From positions 59,584-123,583 of the forward strand of contig NZ_AKJE01000039.1 of NCBI RefSeq assembly GCF_000282495.1: a stretch of DNA of 64,000 nt, in the 5' to 3' direction. This stretch comes from Pseudomonas sp. GM79. GTDB taxonomy: Bacteria > Pseudomonadota > Gammaproteobacteria > Pseudomonadales > Pseudomonadaceae. Both the position numbers and the translations under genes were made by a program. Below, one piece after another: positions 9,075 through 19,056 of this stretch (its first letter is position 1; each line of letters opens with the position of its first letter). Under the pieces are notes generated by a model, which ran no database searches, was not told the origin of the DNA, and worked only from the letters and a program-made list of their open reading frames with translations.

Positions 9075-9941
9075 TCAATCACTCATCCGGCCAAAGCGTC
9101 CCGACTGGAAGTCGGCAAAGGCCTGGTGAATTTCTTGCTCGGTGTTCATAACGAACGGGCCGTGGCCAACAATGGGCTCGTCAATCGGCTCGCCGCTTAG
9201 CAGCAACACCACGGCGTCGTTATGGGCTTGCAGACTGAGCTGATCACCGTCGCGCTCGAACAACGCCAACTGCCCTTCTCGCACCAGTTCCGCACCGTTG
9301 ACCTGAACCGTGCCGCGCAGCACCACCAGTGCCGTGTTGCGCCCTTCGTGCAGATCCAGGGTCAGCAACTTGCCGGCGTTCAAGCGAACGTCCCATACGT
9401 CGATCGGCGTGAAAGTGCGCGCCGGGCCGCGATGGCCTTCGAACTCACCGGCGATCAAGCGCAGGCTGCCAGCGTTGTTCTTCAGTGGAATGCTCGGAAT
9501 GTCAGCGTCGAGAATCGTTTGGTAACCGGGCTCGGCCATCTTGTCCCTGGCCGGCAAGTTGACCCACAGCTGCACCATTTCCAGGGTGCCTCCGCTCTTG
9601 GCGAAACCTTCGGAGTGGAACTCTTCATGGAGAATGCCCGACGCTGCGGTCATCCATTGCACATCGCCGGGGCCGATCTTGCCGCCGCTGCCGGTGGAAT
9701 CGCGGTGTTCCAGTTCGCCCTTGTAGACGATAGTCACGGTTTCGAAACCGCGGTGCGGATGCTGACCAACGCCACGACGCTCGGTGGTCGGGGTAAATTC
9801 AGCAGGGCCGGCGTGATCCAGCAGCAGAAACGGGCTGATGTGTTTGCCCAGGTTGTCGTAGGAAAACAGCGTGCGAACCGGAAAACCGTCGCCGACCCAG
9901 TGAGGTCGTGGGCTGGTGTAGATACCGATGATGTTTTTCAT
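9075..9941 (-). CDS. Pirin family protein
   Basis: This is a 288-residue bicupin. The N-terminal cupin holds the metal-ligand set seen in pirins: HPHRGFETVTIVYKGE (His, His) and later LHEEFHSEGF (His, Glu). Bacterial pirins include quercetin dioxygenases and redox-sensitive regulators, and the role here is not fixed by sequence. The ATG at 9941 is preferred because GGAGG lies six bases upstream; the in-frame TTG four codons earlier overlaps that site. The gene is divergent from a LysR regulator 105 bp away, the classic layout for a regulator and its target. Confidence 0.9.
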   Translation of the reverse strand: MKNIIGIYTSPRPHWVGDGFPVRTLFSYDNLGKHISPFLLLDHAGPAEFTPTTERRGVGQHPHRGFETVTIVYKGELEHRDSTGSGGKIGPGDVQWMTAASGILHEEFHSEGFAKSGGTLEMVQLWVNLPARDKMAEPGYQTILDADIPSIPLKNNAGSLRLIAGEFEGHRGPARTFTPIDVWDVRLNAGKLLTLDLHEGRNTALVVLRGTVQVNGAELVREGQLALFERDGDQLSLQAHNDAVVLLLSGEPIDEPIVGHGPFVMNTEQEIHQAFADFQSGRFGRMSD

Positions 9942-10046
9942 CTTTTCCTCCAAATCTGTTGTGTGACGCGATGGACAAAGCTTAAAACCGGCGCCTTTGG
10001 TGCGCTAGACTGCAAAAATCAGCCTTAGCGTTCTATTTGGAGAACG

Positions 10047-10955
10047 ATGGTGGAAGACCTCAACACCCTGTACTACTTCACCCAAGTGGTGGAGCACCGC
10101 GGTTTCGCCCCGGCCGGACGCGCGCTGGACATGCCCAAATCCAAGCTCAGCCGACGCATTGCCGAGCTCGAAGAACGCCTCGGTGTGCGCCTGCTGCACC
10201 GCAGCAGTCGGCACTGCTCGTTGACCGAAATCGGCCAGGCTTATTACCAGCGTTGCCTGGCCATGCGGGTCGAAGCCGAAAGCGCCGCCGAACTGATCGA
10301 ACGCAATCGCTCCGAACCTCAGGGCCTGGTGCGCATCAGTTGCCCGACCGCGCTGCTGAACACCTGGGTCGGGCCGATGCTGACCCGCTACATGCTCAAA
10401 TACCCGTTGGTGGAGTTGTTCATCGAAAGCACCAACCGCCGGGTCGACCTGATCCACGAGGGGTTCGATATCGCGCTGCGCGTGCGCTTTCCGCCGTTGG
10501 AAAACACCGACATGGTGATGAAGGTACTGGGCAACAGCACCCAATGCCTGGTGGGGAGTCCGGCGTTTTTGCAGCGCTTGTCATCACCGGCCACACCGGC
10601 TGACCTCAGCGGTCTGCCGAGCGTGCATTGGGGTGGCGCGCAGCGTGAATATCAGTGGGAATTGTTCGGTGCCGATGGCGCCAGCGCGCTGATTCGTCAT
10701 ACCCCGCGAATGGTCACCGACGACTTGCTGGCCTTGCGTCACGCGGTACTCGCCGGCATCGGCATCGCCCACCTGCCCAGTGTGGTGGTGCGCGATGAGA
10801 TTGCCGCCGGCCGACTGGTGGAACTGGTGCCGGGTTGGACACCCAAGTGCGGAATCGTGCACGCGATCTTCCCCTCACGACGTGGATTGCTGCCGTCGGT
10901 GCGGACCTTGATCGACTTTCTGGGCGAGGAATTCAGCCATAGCGATATTGCTTAG
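10047..10955 (+). CDS. LysR-type transcriptional regulator
   Basis: This is a 302-residue regulator. The N-terminal winged helix-turn-helix (residues 1 to 60) includes FAPAGRALDMPKSKLSRRIAELEERLGVRLLHR. The co-inducer-binding domain follows from about residue 90 with GLVRISCPTALL and LALRHAVLAGIGIAHLP. The ATG follows TTGGAGAACG. It is divergent from the pirin gene, so control of pirin is likely, as for other pirin-linked LysR proteins. The inducer is unknown. Confidence 0.92.
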   Translation: MVEDLNTLYYFTQVVEHRGFAPAGRALDMPKSKLSRRIAELEERLGVRLLHRSSRHCSLTEIGQAYYQRCLAMRVEAESAAELIERNRSEPQGLVRISCPTALLNTWVGPMLTRYMLKYPLVELFIESTNRRVDLIHEGFDIALRVRFPPLENTDMVMKVLGNSTQCLVGSPAFLQRLSSPATPADLSGLPSVHWGGAQREYQWELFGADGASALIRHTPRMVTDDLLALRHAVLAGIGIAHLPSVVVRDEIAAGRLVELVPGWTPKCGIVHAIFPSRRGLLPSVRTLIDFLGEEFSHSDIA

Positions 10956-10988
10956 GGGTGGGGTCAAGTTCCAGCACCGAGTCGCGCC

Positions 10989-11065
10989 CTTCGCGAGCAA
11001 GCCCGCTCCCACATTGGATCTGCGTACACCACAGATCCAATGTGGGAGCGGGCTTGCTCGCGAAG
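10989..11065. repeat. Paired REP palindromes (inverted pair)
   Basis: Two inverted REP cores are separated by a nearly palindromic spacer (ATTGGATCTG then CAGATCCAAT), making almost the whole 77 bp one hairpin. It lies between the LysR gene and the aldo/keto reductase gene. Confidence 0.9.
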
Positions 11066-11208
11066 GCGTCGGACCAAACACCATCAATGCCACTGAAACA
11101 TCCCATTCATGACTTACGGTAAACAGTGCTTTGCCCAACCAGCGGTTTTTCTCAAGGGACCAGCCGGGGATACTCCCGCTCATTCCCACTGCAACCCTGG
11201 AGTTATTG

Positions 11209-12012
11209 ATGTCTATCCCCGCATTCGGTCTTGGTACCTTTCGCTTGCAAGGCCAAGTGGTCATCGATTCGGTGAGCACCGGTCTTGAGCTGGGCTACCG
11301 GGTCATCGATACCGCGCAAATCTACGAAAACGAAGCCGAGGTCGGCCAGGCCATCGCTGCCAGCGGCATTGCTCGTGACGAGCTGTTCATCACCAGCAAA
11401 ATCTGGGTGGCCAACTTTGCCAAAGACCGGTTGATCGACAGCCTCAAAGAGAGCCTGAACAAGCTGCAAACCGATTACCTGGACCTGACGCTGATCCACT
11501 GGCCGTCGCCGGAAGATCAGGTTCCGGTCGAAGAATTCATGGGCGCCTTACTCCAAGCCAAACAACTGGGCCTGACCCGAAAGATCGGCGTATCCAACTT
11601 CACGGTCGACCTGATGCAACAGGCCATTACTGCCATCGGTGCCGAGAACATCGCCACCAACCAGATCGAGCTGCACCCGTACCTGCAAAACCGCAAGGTT
11701 GTCGAATTTGCCCAAAGCCAAGGCATCCGGATCACCTCTTACATGACCCTGGCCTACGGCGAAGTGCTGAAGGATCCGCTCATCCAGCAGATCGCCGATC
11801 GCCTTCAGGCGACACCGGCCCAAGTCACGCTGGCGTGGGCCATGCAGCTTGGGTATGCGGTGATTCCTTCCTCGACCAAACGCGCCAACCTGCAAGGCAA
11901 TCTGCAAGCCTGCGCCCTGACCCTGAGCGACGCCGACATGGCGCTGATCGCAGCCCTTGATCGCGGCCAGCGGCTGACCAGCCCCAAAGGCATTGCGCCG
12001 CAGTGGGATTGA
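11209..12012 (+). CDS. dkgB: Aldo/keto reductase, DkgB-like (2,5-diketo-gluconate reductase B)
   Basis: This is a 267-residue TIM-barrel NADPH-dependent reductase. The AKR tetrad is visible: Asp and Tyr in [11 protein letters not shown], Lys in FITSKIW, His in LIHWPSP. The cofactor loop [15 protein letters not shown] is near the C-terminus. Length and order match E. coli DkgB, which reduces 2,5-diketo-D-gluconate and methylglyoxal. The ATG at 11209 follows CTGGAG; the longer reading frame upstream lacks a ribosome site. It ends three bases from the convergent sensor-kinase gene. Confidence 0.85.
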   Translation: MSIPAFGLGTFRLQGQVVIDSVSTGLELGYRVIDTAQIYENEAEVGQAIAASGIARDELFITSKIWVANFAKDRLIDSLKESLNKLQTDYLDLTLIHWPSPEDQVPVEEFMGALLQAKQLGLTRKIGVSNFTVDLMQQAITAIGAENIATNQIELHPYLQNRKVVEFAQSQGIRITSYMTLAYGEVLKDPLIQQIADRLQATPAQVTLAWAMQLGYAVIPSSTKRANLQGNLQACALTLSDADMALIAALDRGQRLTSPKGIAPQWD

Positions 12013-12015
12013 GTT

Positions 12016-15000
12016 TCAGCCTTGACTCAAATCCGGGCTCAAGTGTTTGTCCAGCAATGACATAGCGTGCTGCAACTGATCGACGGCTTCGTCGATCAGC
12101 GCCAGCTCCCCCGCCTCCATGACGCGCTCCAGTTGTTCGCAGCGTTCGATCAAACGCACCGCCCGGACCATGCGCGCGCCGCCCTTGATGCGGTGCGCCA
12201 GGGCTTGCAGGTCATGGCGATTGCCTCTGGCGTGCGCCTCGAGCAGATCATCCCGATCAACCCGGTTGGTCACCGCCAGTTCGCGCACCAGCTGATCGAG
12301 CAGTGTGCGGTCCGCACCGACGTATTGCTCCAGGCCACTCAAGTCCATCTCGGGCGGGGGTTGCTTTTCGAGCGTCTCGGGTGCTTCGTTTGCAAACCTG
12401 GACGCCAGCCATGCGCTCAAATCCGCCAGCAGAATGGGTTTGAACAGGCAGTCGTCCATACCTGCCTCCAGGCAGCGGACTTTTTCCTCACGCTGCGCAT
12501 TGGCGGTAAAGCCCAGAATCAGCGTCGACGGTAATCCCTGGACGCGCTCTTCGTCGCGTATTGCACCCGCCAGTTCATAACCACTGAGCCTGGGCATATT
12601 GCAGTCGGTAACCACCAGATCGAACTCATGTTCGCGCCACAGCTCAAGCCCCCGTGCGCCCTCTTCAGCCTCCATCACACGATGCCCCAGGTGGCTCAGT
12701 TGCCATGAAAGCAACAAACGATTAGCCGGGTGATCGTCGACCACCAGAATCGTCAGTGGTCGCGTCGGCACCTGCACCCCGCTATCCACTGGCGCAATGG
12801 CAGGCAACGGTTGCAGTGCGATAAGCTCAAGGTTGATGTCGACCTGTGTGCCTTGCCCGAGGACACTGCCGAGTTGCAACCGGCCGCCCATCATTTCGCA
12901 CAGGGTGCGGCTGATCACCAGGCCCAACCCGGAGCCGCCGCGAGTTGACTGCTGGTTATTGCTGGCTTGGGCGAACGGGCTGAACAACCGTTGCCGATCG
13001 ACGTCACTGATGCCAATGCCAGTGTCTTCAATGCGCACACTGACCGCCAGATGCTCCGGCGTCACGGGCGTCACCCGCAGCGTCAGGCTCACCTCGCCCT
13101 CACGGGTGAACTTGATGGCGTTGCTCAGCAGATTGGACAGCACCTGCTTGAAACGGGTGGGGTCGATCAACACGTCGCAGTCACTGTGTTCATCCAGATC
13201 GATTCGCCACGCCAGCTCATTCTGCCGTGCAAGGCCTTCGAAAACCCGGCACACCGACTCCACCAGCTCCCGAAGATTGGCGCGTTCAGGTGTCAGGGAT
13301 AAATGTCCGGACTCAATACGGGCGATGTCCAGAATGTCACCGATCAGCGCCAATAATTGTTGTGCGGCACCGGACGCCACCTCAATGGCAAAGCGATCGG
13401 TGACGCCCTCGTCCGCACGTTTGAGGGCCAGTTCGAGCATGCCGATCAGCGCGTTCATCGGGGTGCGGATCTCATGACTCATGGTGGCCAGAAAAGTGGT
13501 TTTGGCGCGGTTGGCATCGTCCGCCTCGTTCTTGGCCTCCTGCAATTGCCTTAACCAGTGCTGGCGCTGACGGATTTGCCGGCGCTGCCAGGCGATCCAG
13601 CCCAGGGCGAGCAACAACAGGGCGCCAGCCACGGCAAACGCCTGAAGAATGCCTTGACGATGGCGTAGCCAATAGCTGTCATCCAGCACCACATCATTGC
13701 TCCAGCGGGCCACCAGATCGTCCATTTCCTGAGGCGAAATGCTCAGCAACGCCTTGTTCAGAATCGAATGCAACTCCAGCGCGCCGCGGTGCGTGGCCAG
13801 GGCGATACGGGCGGGTTGGTCGCCGACGGTGCTGCTGACGCGCAGACGATCCGGGTAGTGCCGAGCGATCAGGTAACGGGCGACGATCAATGAACTGAGC
13901 GTCGCATCAGCCTGCCCCTTGATCACCCGTTCCATGCCCTCGGCCGGGCTTTGCACTTCGACCAGGCGCACCTGCGGCACCCGGGCCTGCAGGAACCCGA
14001 ACAACGGATGACCACGATAAATCGCCAGGCGTTTACCGGCCAGATCGTCCAGCGTCCTTGGGCTGCCCGTCGTCGTTGCACTGACCAGCACAAATGGATT
14101 GCTGAGGTAGGCGCGGGTAAACAGCAATGCGTCTTCACGCTCGGTACTGGGAGTGACCACAGGCAACAGGTCGATTTCGCCGCCCTGGAGTTGCTCAATC
14201 TGCCGGTCCAGTGAGTGCCCGCGTTGCACCTGAAAGGTCAAACCGCTGCGCTGGCTGATCAGCGTCAGCAACTGCGCCGTCAACCCGTTGAACCGGCCTT
14301 GGGCATCGTAGAACGTCAGCGGGGCAAAATTGTCGATCGCACCGACAGTGACCGCCGGATGCCGGTCCAGCCAGCGTTGTTCACTGGGGCTCAAACGCAC
14401 CTGCTCCTGACCCGCCGCATTAGCCCTGCCGGCACTCCAGCGCACTTCGATGACCACGCGTTGTTCCATCGGAATCGCCGCCAGAGCCTTGTCGATGATG
14501 CTTTTGAGACGCGGATTGTCCTTCGCCAAAGCAAAGCCGAATGGATTGGCATCCAGACCGGAAGGCCCCGCCAGATGAACATTGTTGAGGTAGTTATTGT
14601 TGATCAGATAATTGGCGCTGATGAAGTCGCCGAGGTACACATCGTCTGGCCCGAACGCTACCGCTCCGAGCGCATCGAGTGCCGAGGGATAGAGTTGCAA
14701 ACTTGCATCGGGATAAAAATCTTCAACGGTCTGCGCCTGCAAATAGTCTTCGACCATGGCGATGCGTTTGCCGGCAAGGTCGACGGGCATTCGCTCGTTC
14801 AGTCGGGTGACCAGCATGGGCTGATCTTCGGCATAGGCTCGGGACCGGGTCAGCGCGGGGTCGGCCGCTTCGAAGTTGTTCGAGGTTCCGAGCAGATCCA
14901 GCTCATGTCGTTTGAGGGCGTCCATGGCGGCCTCACGAGTGGCATAACGCAGCACATCGATTTTGACATGCAGCAGTTGCCCCAGCAGCTCGGCGTAATC

Positions 15001-15258
15001 GGCCGTGATGCCCTCCAGTTCATCGCGGTGACGCGTCACTTCGAACGGCGGGTAATCCGCCCCCGTTACTCCCAGGCGAAGGGCTCGTTTATCGCGTAGC
15101 CATTGCCAGTCCTTTTCATCCAGCTTGACCTCAAAGCCCTCCACGGTGGAGCGCCCCAGCAGATGCAACCGCTGCGGCTCGTCAGCCAGTGCCGCTGAAA
15201 CGTGCGGCACAAGGCTCAACATCAAGGCCAACAGGACGATGCGCACGGTCGGTTTCAT
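12016..15258 (-). CDS. BvgS/EvgS-like hybrid sensor histidine kinase with two periplasmic binding domains
   Basis: This 1080-residue inner-membrane kinase begins with a signal-like N-terminus. Two tandem family-3 solute-binding (venus flytrap) domains lie at about residues 45 to 270 and 290 to 525. A transmembrane helix sits at about 540 to 560. A HisKA box ([12 protein letters not shown], His near 594) and an HATPase (G-box DTGIGISD and GGSGLGL) follow. Next are a receiver ([10 protein letters not shown], Asp near 882 in [12 protein letters not shown]) and an HPt domain ([11 protein letters not shown], His near 1020). This full H-D-H set is the unorthodox phosphorelay of BvgS/EvgS. The start codon directly follows the stop of the response-regulator gene, so the two are coupled. 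The sensed ligand is unknown. Confidence 0.93.
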   Translation of the reverse strand: MKPTVRIVLLALMLSLVPHVSAALADEPQRLHLLGRSTVEGFEVKLDEKDWQWLRDKRALRLGVTGADYPPFEVTRHRDELEGITADYAELLGQLLHVKIDVLRYATREAAMDALKRHELDLLGTSNNFEAADPALTRSRAYAEDQPMLVTRLNERMPVDLAGKRIAMVEDYLQAQTVEDFYPDASLQLYPSALDALGAVAFGPDDVYLGDFISANYLINNNYLNNVHLAGPSGLDANPFGFALAKDNPRLKSIIDKALAAIPMEQRVVIEVRWSAGRANAAGQEQVRLSPSEQRWLDRHPAVTVGAIDNFAPLTFYDAQGRFNGLTAQLLTLISQRSGLTFQVQRGHSLDRQIEQLQGGEIDLLPVVTPSTEREDALLFTRAYLSNPFVLVSATTTGSPRTLDDLAGKRLAIYRGHPLFGFLQARVPQVRLVEVQSPAEGMERVIKGQADATLSSLIVARYLIARHYPDRLRVSSTVGDQPARIALATHRGALELHSILNKALLSISPQEMDDLVARWSNDVVLDDSYWLRHRQGILQAFAVAGALLLLALGWIAWQRRQIRQRQHWLRQLQEAKNEADDANRAKTTFLATMSHEIRTPMNALIGMLELALKRADEGVTDRFAIEVASGAAQQLLALIGDILDIARIESGHLSLTPERANLRELVESVCRVFEGLARQNELAWRIDLDEHSDCDVLIDPTRFKQVLSNLLSNAIKFTREGEVSLTLRVTPVTPEHLAVSVRIEDTGIGISDVDRQRLFSPFAQASNNQQSTRGGSGLGLVISRTLCEMMGGRLQLGSVLGQGTQVDINLELIALQPLPAIAPVDSGVQVPTRPLTILVVDDHPANRLLLSWQLSHLGHRVMEAEEGARGLELWREHEFDLVVTDCNMPRLSGYELAGAIRDEERVQGLPSTLILGFTANAQREEKVRCLEAGMDDCLFKPILLADLSAWLASRFANEAPETLEKQPPPEMDLSGLEQYVGADRTLLDQLVRELAVTNRVDRDDLLEAHARGNRHDLQALAHRIKGGARMVRAVRLIERCEQLERVMEAGELALIDEAVDQLQHAMSLLDKHLSPDLSQG

Positions 15259-15879
15259 TCAGATCAGATGATTGCGCTTGGCGAAGTCCCGCAGGTGCAC
15301 CGCCGCGTTCACGCCAAGCTTTTCGATCAAGCGGGTCTTGTAGGTGCTGACGGTCTTGTGACTCAGGTGCATAAGCTCAGCGATGGCCTTGTTGCTCGTG
15401 CCCCGGGCCAGGTATTGCAGGATGGTCAGTTCGCGGTTGGAGAGTTTGTCGATCATCTGTTTTTCGCTGCGTTGCAGGGCGTCCTGCGATCCCGAAGGCA
15501 GCCGCGCAAAATAGGTGTAACCGGTCATGACCGCATGCACAGCCTTTTGCAATTGACTCAGGACGTTGGTCTTGGCGACATACGCCATGGCTCCGGCGCG
15601 CATGCAACGCTCTTGAAAAAACAGCGGATCCAGGGAGGTGAAAACCAGTACCAGACATGACCAATCACTGGCCCTGATCCGGTCCAGCACATCCAGCCCA
15701 TCGCCCTCGGGCATGACCAGATCCAGCACCACCAGCGTGGGTGAGTGCTCACGGAGCATCGACAACGCCTCGCTACCGCTGGACGCCTCATAAATCCGTT
15801 TGAAACCCTCCTTCTCCAATACGATTTTGACTGCGGCGCGTACCACCGGATGATCGTCCACAATCAGCACTGACTTCAT
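15259..15879 (-). CDS. BvgA/NarL-family response regulator
   Basis: This 207-residue regulator has a receiver domain (acid pocket VDDHPVVR, phosphoacceptor Asp53 in VVLDLVMPEGDG, Lys in YVAKTNV). A LuxR-type helix-turn-helix follows (LSNRELTILQYLARGTSNKAIAELM in two pieces, about residues 145 to 195). It is the output partner of the downstream hybrid kinase, with no gap between stop and start. The ATG at 15879 preceded by AGGGAA is chosen; 22 further in-frame codons upstream lack a good ribosome site. Confidence 0.93.
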   Translation of the reverse strand: MKSVLIVDDHPVVRAAVKIVLEKEGFKRIYEASSGSEALSMLREHSPTLVVLDLVMPEGDGLDVLDRIRASDWSCLVLVFTSLDPLFFQERCMRAGAMAYVAKTNVLSQLQKAVHAVMTGYTYFARLPSGSQDALQRSEKQMIDKLSNRELTILQYLARGTSNKAIAELMHLSHKTVSTYKTRLIEKLGVNAAVHLRDFAKRNHLI

Positions 15880-16031
15880 GGTAATTCCCTGTGCAAAGAT
15901 CTGACGATTGCGCACCAATGCACGCCGGAGAACGACGAACCGCACGCAACGGCTGCGCTAAGACTTTTGCATGACGGACAGGAAGGAGGTACCTGTCAGA
16001 AATGATAGTTCCGACGAGCGGTAACCCAGAA

Positions 16032-16481
16032 TCAAGCAATTCGATGCAGATATCGCGCATGCACGGGGGACTGTGAAGCTTCACCCGCAGGCGGATCGAT
16101 GAGCGCCATCAGCCGTTGAATGGACACCAGATCAGGCCGCGCCCCGTGGCTCACCTGAACCTTTTGCTGAACCGTCTGTTTAACACCGACGGCCGGGATC
16201 GGCGACAACTGTGCCGGCCGGCCATCGTAGATCAAGGCGTGGTGAACCTGGCCGCTATCGAGGAAGAACCCGAGCAGGTTCAATGCCCCATCCGCCAGCG
16301 AGGCATTGATGACCACCAGATCAAATGGCTCGCAACCGTACTCGACCAGGGTCAGCATCTCCACAAGGCTTTGTACCGGGGCCACCCGGTAATAACCGAG
16401 CTGATTGAACAGCCGCTCGGTTTTCATCCGGTGAAAATGCTGTTCGTCGGCGATCAGGATACGCAAGTTTTTGTTGATCAT
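16032..16481 (-). CDS. Orphan receiver-like protein lacking the phosphoacceptor Asp
   Basis: This 149-residue protein starts like a CheY-type receiver: NLRILIADEQHFHR keeps the acidic pocket as Asp12-Glu13. The strand that should carry the phosphorylated Asp reads DLVVINASL, with Asn59 at that position. The C-terminal 35 residues (DPPAGEASQSPVH...) look disordered, and no output domain is present. The ATG at 16481 follows GGAGGCACGCG. It lies upstream of, and in the same direction as, the BvgAS-like pair, 152 bp from the regulator start. It may be a phosphorylation-independent partner of that system, but this is inference. Confidence 0.6.
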   Translation of the reverse strand: MINKNLRILIADEQHFHRMKTERLFNQLGYYRVAPVQSLVEMLTLVEYGCEPFDLVVINASLADGALNLLGFFLDSGQVHHALIYDGRPAQLSPIPAVGVKQTVQQKVQVSHGARPDLVSIQRLMALIDPPAGEASQSPVHARYLHRIA

Positions 16482-16499
16482 CGCGTGCCTCCAGGTCAA

Positions 16500-16693
16500 T
16501 CAATGACTGATGAGTGAGGCGGCAAGGCTACGCAAGACCGAGGAAGCGTTCTGTAGGACGTTTCCTAAAAACTGCGCCATTTATCCTTTCAACACATGGC
16601 TCTCGGAACGGGTCGGGTTTCACCGCGCCGTTGCAGCGCAGGGTTCTTCAGGAGGGTTCAGGATTCAAGATTTGTGGTGTTCTTTCGGGCCTC
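16500..16693. other. Intergenic stretch, nothing recognised
   Basis: About 190 bp upstream of the orphan receiver gene and downstream of pvdA contain no coding frame, terminator or operator that I can support; a REP pair follows directly. Confidence 0.5.
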
Positions 16694-16767
16694 TTCGCGA
16701 GCAAGCCCACTCCCACATTAGTCCTGCGAACACAGGTCCCATGTGGGAGCGGGCTTGCTCGCGAAGG
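16694..16767. repeat. Paired REP palindromes (inverted pair)
   Basis: Two inverted REP cores, the left with one base change (CCCACT for CCCGCT), lie just past the pvdA stop codon. They may act as an mRNA-stabilising end for pvdA. Confidence 0.88.
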
Positions 16768-16790
16768 CGGCCTCACAGCCGCCACCAATC

Positions 16791-18128
16791 TCAGCTCGCT
16801 GTGGCCAACAACAAATCCATCACCGACCGGCCATGCCCACGCGACTTGCCATGGTCATACAGCGAGCCGGCAATTTCATCGGCGCGGATCGGCAGGATCG
16901 ACAGCAAGGTGTCGCTCAAACCGTGGCTGGCCTGGCAGAAGCCCTGCATGTAGATGCCGGCCTTGCAGCGCTCGTCGGTGATCAGTTTGTAGTGGCGATC
17001 GACCTCGAAATCGCCCAGGTATTGCTCCAGCGGCGCCAGCAATTTGCGGTGCATCTGGCGCTCGTAACCGGTGGCCAGCACCACGGCGTCGTAATGGCGA
17101 ACCGTGACTTCGCCGGTGGCGTTGTTGCGTACTGCCAGCTCGATACCGCGCTCGGTGGCGGTGGCTTTTTCAATAGTGGTCAGGGTGCGGAACGCATGGC
17201 GCGCGATGCCCGAGACTTTCTGTCGGTAGAAGATGCCGTAGATGCGTTCGATCAGGTCGATGTCCACCACCGAATAGTTGGTGTTGTGGTACTCGTTGAC
17301 CAGGCGTTCGCGTTCGCTGCTGGCCTGCTGGAACACCAGGTCGGTGAACTCCGGCGAAAACACTTCATTGACGAAGGGGCTGTCATCGGCCGGTTTCAGG
17401 GCCGAGCCACGCAGGATCATGTCCACCTGCACCGACGGGAAGCTGTCGTTCAGGTCGATGAAGGCTTCCGCCGCACTCTGCCCGCCGCCGATGATCGCAA
17501 TGTTCATCGGTTGGTTGTTCACGCACGGCTGCCTGGCCATGCGCTCCAGGTACTGGGAGTGATGGAACACCCGGCCGTCATCCTTGAGTGCCTTGAACGC
17601 TTCGGGAATGCGCGGTGTACCGCCGGCGCTGACCACTACCGAACGGGTGGTGCGCACATGCTGCTGACCTTGCGTATCACGCGAGATCACTCGCAGTGCT
17701 TCCACCTGCTGGTGGTGCAGCACTGGCTCGATGGCCAACACTTCCTCGCCATAGCGGCTCTGCTCGGTAAATTGCCCGGCGACCCAGCGCAGGTAGTCGT
17801 TGTACTCCATGCGGCACGGATAGAAGGTGCCAAGGTTGATGAAATCCACCAGACGACCGTGATGCTTGAGGTAATTGACGAAAGAATACGGGCTGGTCGG
17901 GTTACGCAGCGTCACCAGGTCCTTGAGGAAGGAAATCTGCAGTTCGCTCTGGGTGACCAGGGTGTTGCCGTGCCAGCGGTAGTCCGCCTGCTTGTCGAGA
18001 AACAGCACATCCAGCTCGCCCTGGCTCGGCCCGCGCTCTTGCAAGGCGATGGCCAGAGCCAGGTTCGAAGGGCCGAAACCGACGCCGATCAGGTCGTGAA
18101 CGATGGGCGATGCAATTGCCTGTGTCAT
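16791..18128 (-). CDS. pvdA: PvdA, L-ornithine N5-monooxygenase
   Basis: This cytoplasmic flavoenzyme uses FAD, NADPH and O2 to make N5-hydroxyornithine, the hydroxamate precursor of pyoverdine. The 445-residue product shows the FAD site GVGFGPSNLALAIAL (about residue 17) and the NADPH site IAIIGGGQSAAEAF (about residue 215). ATGYERQMHRKLLAPLE, the class-B monooxygenase ATG motif, lies towards the C-terminus. The ATG at 18128 follows GAGGACACTGG and matches the known MTQA-type start; the frame stays open 35 codons further without support. An exact PvdS box lies about 95 bp upstream, between fpvI and pvdA. The product feeds the sixth NRPS module, whose code fits OH-Orn. Confidence 0.97.
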   Translation of the reverse strand: MTQAIASPIVHDLIGVGFGPSNLALAIALQERGPSQGELDVLFLDKQADYRWHGNTLVTQSELQISFLKDLVTLRNPTSPYSFVNYLKHHGRLVDFINLGTFYPCRMEYNDYLRWVAGQFTEQSRYGEEVLAIEPVLHHQQVEALRVISRDTQGQQHVRTTRSVVVSAGGTPRIPEAFKALKDDGRVFHHSQYLERMARQPCVNNQPMNIAIIGGGQSAAEAFIDLNDSFPSVQVDMILRGSALKPADDSPFVNEVFSPEFTDLVFQQASSERERLVNEYHNTNYSVVDIDLIERIYGIFYRQKVSGIARHAFRTLTTIEKATATERGIELAVRNNATGEVTVRHYDAVVLATGYERQMHRKLLAPLEQYLGDFEVDRHYKLITDERCKAGIYMQGFCQASHGLSDTLLSILPIRADEIAGSLYDHGKSRGHGRSVMDLLLATAS

Positions 18129-18223
18129 TTCCAGTGTCCTCTGGATGAACCCCGGACCAGCGGGGATAAAGCCTGGGTGACCTGACCGGCCTTGTGCGGC
18201 AGCAGATCGTCTGTTGAATAGGA

Positions 18224-18247
18224 ACGAGGACAATGAAAAAAAATTTA
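18224..18247 (-). promoter_or_regulatory. Iron-starvation (PvdS) box of pvdA
   Basis: On the minus strand the sequence reads TAAAT, exactly 16 bases, then CGT, the -35/-10 signature of the PvdS sigma factor. It lies about 95 bp upstream of the pvdA start. Confidence 0.85.
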
Positions 18248-18272
18248 ACGAGGCCTGATTAAACGGTGCCGA

Positions 18273-18755
18273 TCAATGGGCGTCCCACTGGCGCATGCGC
18301 ACCCGGCAATGCTTCATGGCATTGACGATGTGCTTTTCCACCAGCGCCCGGGAAATCCCCAGGTGCTCGGCGATTTCCGGGTGCGACAAGCCGTCGATCT
18401 TGCGCAAAAGAAAACTCTCGCGACACAGCTTTGGCAACTCCGCCAGTGCGCGCTGAAGCATGTCCAGGCGCTGGCCATGATCGAGGCTGTTGTGGGGGGA
18501 TGGCGTGAAGTAGCGCTCTTCGCTGTCGAGTACGTCCAGGGATTCGACCTGCCGCAAGGCATTGCGTCGGTGGTCATCGATCACCAGATTGAGCGCGGTG
18601 CGATAAAGAAACGCCCGGGGTTGTTCGATCGGCGTGTCACTGGAACGCTCCAGCACCCGCAGATAAGCGTCATGTACCACATCTTCGGCCACCTGACGGT
18701 TGCCTAGCTTGGCGTTCAGGAAATACACCAGCTCGCGATAGTAGTTTTCCAACAT
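18273..18755 (-). CDS. fpvI: FpvI, ECF (FecI-type) RNA polymerase sigma factor
   Basis: This 160-residue extracytoplasmic-function sigma factor drives transcription of the ferripyoverdine receptor gene fpvA when FpvA signals. Region 2 covers about residues 5 to 70 (RQVAEDVVHDAYLRVLER, then YRTALNLVIDDHRR). Region 4 covers about 100 to 155 (LPKLCRESFLLRKIDGLSH, HLGISRALVEKHIV). The start at 18755 (MLENYYRELV) follows GGGAG; the frame runs 31 codons further into the Fur-box region. Position beside pvdA and pvdRT matches P. aeruginosa. Its usual anti-sigma gene fpvR, normally next door, is not here. A Fur box lies about 80 bp upstream. Confidence 0.92.
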   Translation of the reverse strand: MLENYYRELVYFLNAKLGNRQVAEDVVHDAYLRVLERSSDTPIEQPRAFLYRTALNLVIDDHRRNALRQVESLDVLDSEERYFTPSPHNSLDHGQRLDMLQRALAELPKLCRESFLLRKIDGLSHPEIAEHLGISRALVEKHIVNAMKHCRVRMRQWDAH

Positions 18756-18832
18756 GACTCCCAGTCCTTGAGCCAGATCTGCGCCATAAAAGAGATGGCG
18801 GCACGATGATGGCAGCGCGCAAGAGGCGTAAT

Positions 18833-18847
18833 TTATAGTAATTCTCA
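18833..18847 (-). promoter_or_regulatory. Fur box upstream of fpvI
   Basis: The minus strand reads TGAGAATTACTATAA, matching the 7-1-7 Fur consensus TGATAATNATTATCA at 12 of 14 defined positions. It lies about 80 bp before the fpvI ATG, as expected for iron repression of this sigma gene. Confidence 0.7.
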
Positions 18848-18924
18848 TATAGATTTAAAGCACTGGATCCATTTACTTGAGAAATAACCTCATTTGTCGT
18901 GCTGTAACCCCATGTCTCAAGGCT

Positions 18925-18948
18925 TAAATTCTGCTCCGGGGTTCTCGT
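18925..18948 (+). promoter_or_regulatory. Iron-starvation (PvdS) box of pvdRT-opmQ
   Basis: TAAAT, 16 bases, then CGT on the plus strand, about 108 bp before the pvdR start. This gives the export operon its own PvdS promoter. Confidence 0.82.
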
Positions 18949-19056
18949 TTACAGGACAGCTTCCCGTGTCTGTCGGTCCACCGACAGCGTTCAGCGGCGC
19001 CGGTCACTGCCGCGCACGCCGAGCGACGGGCCGATTTTTACCGGCTGGAACCCCGC

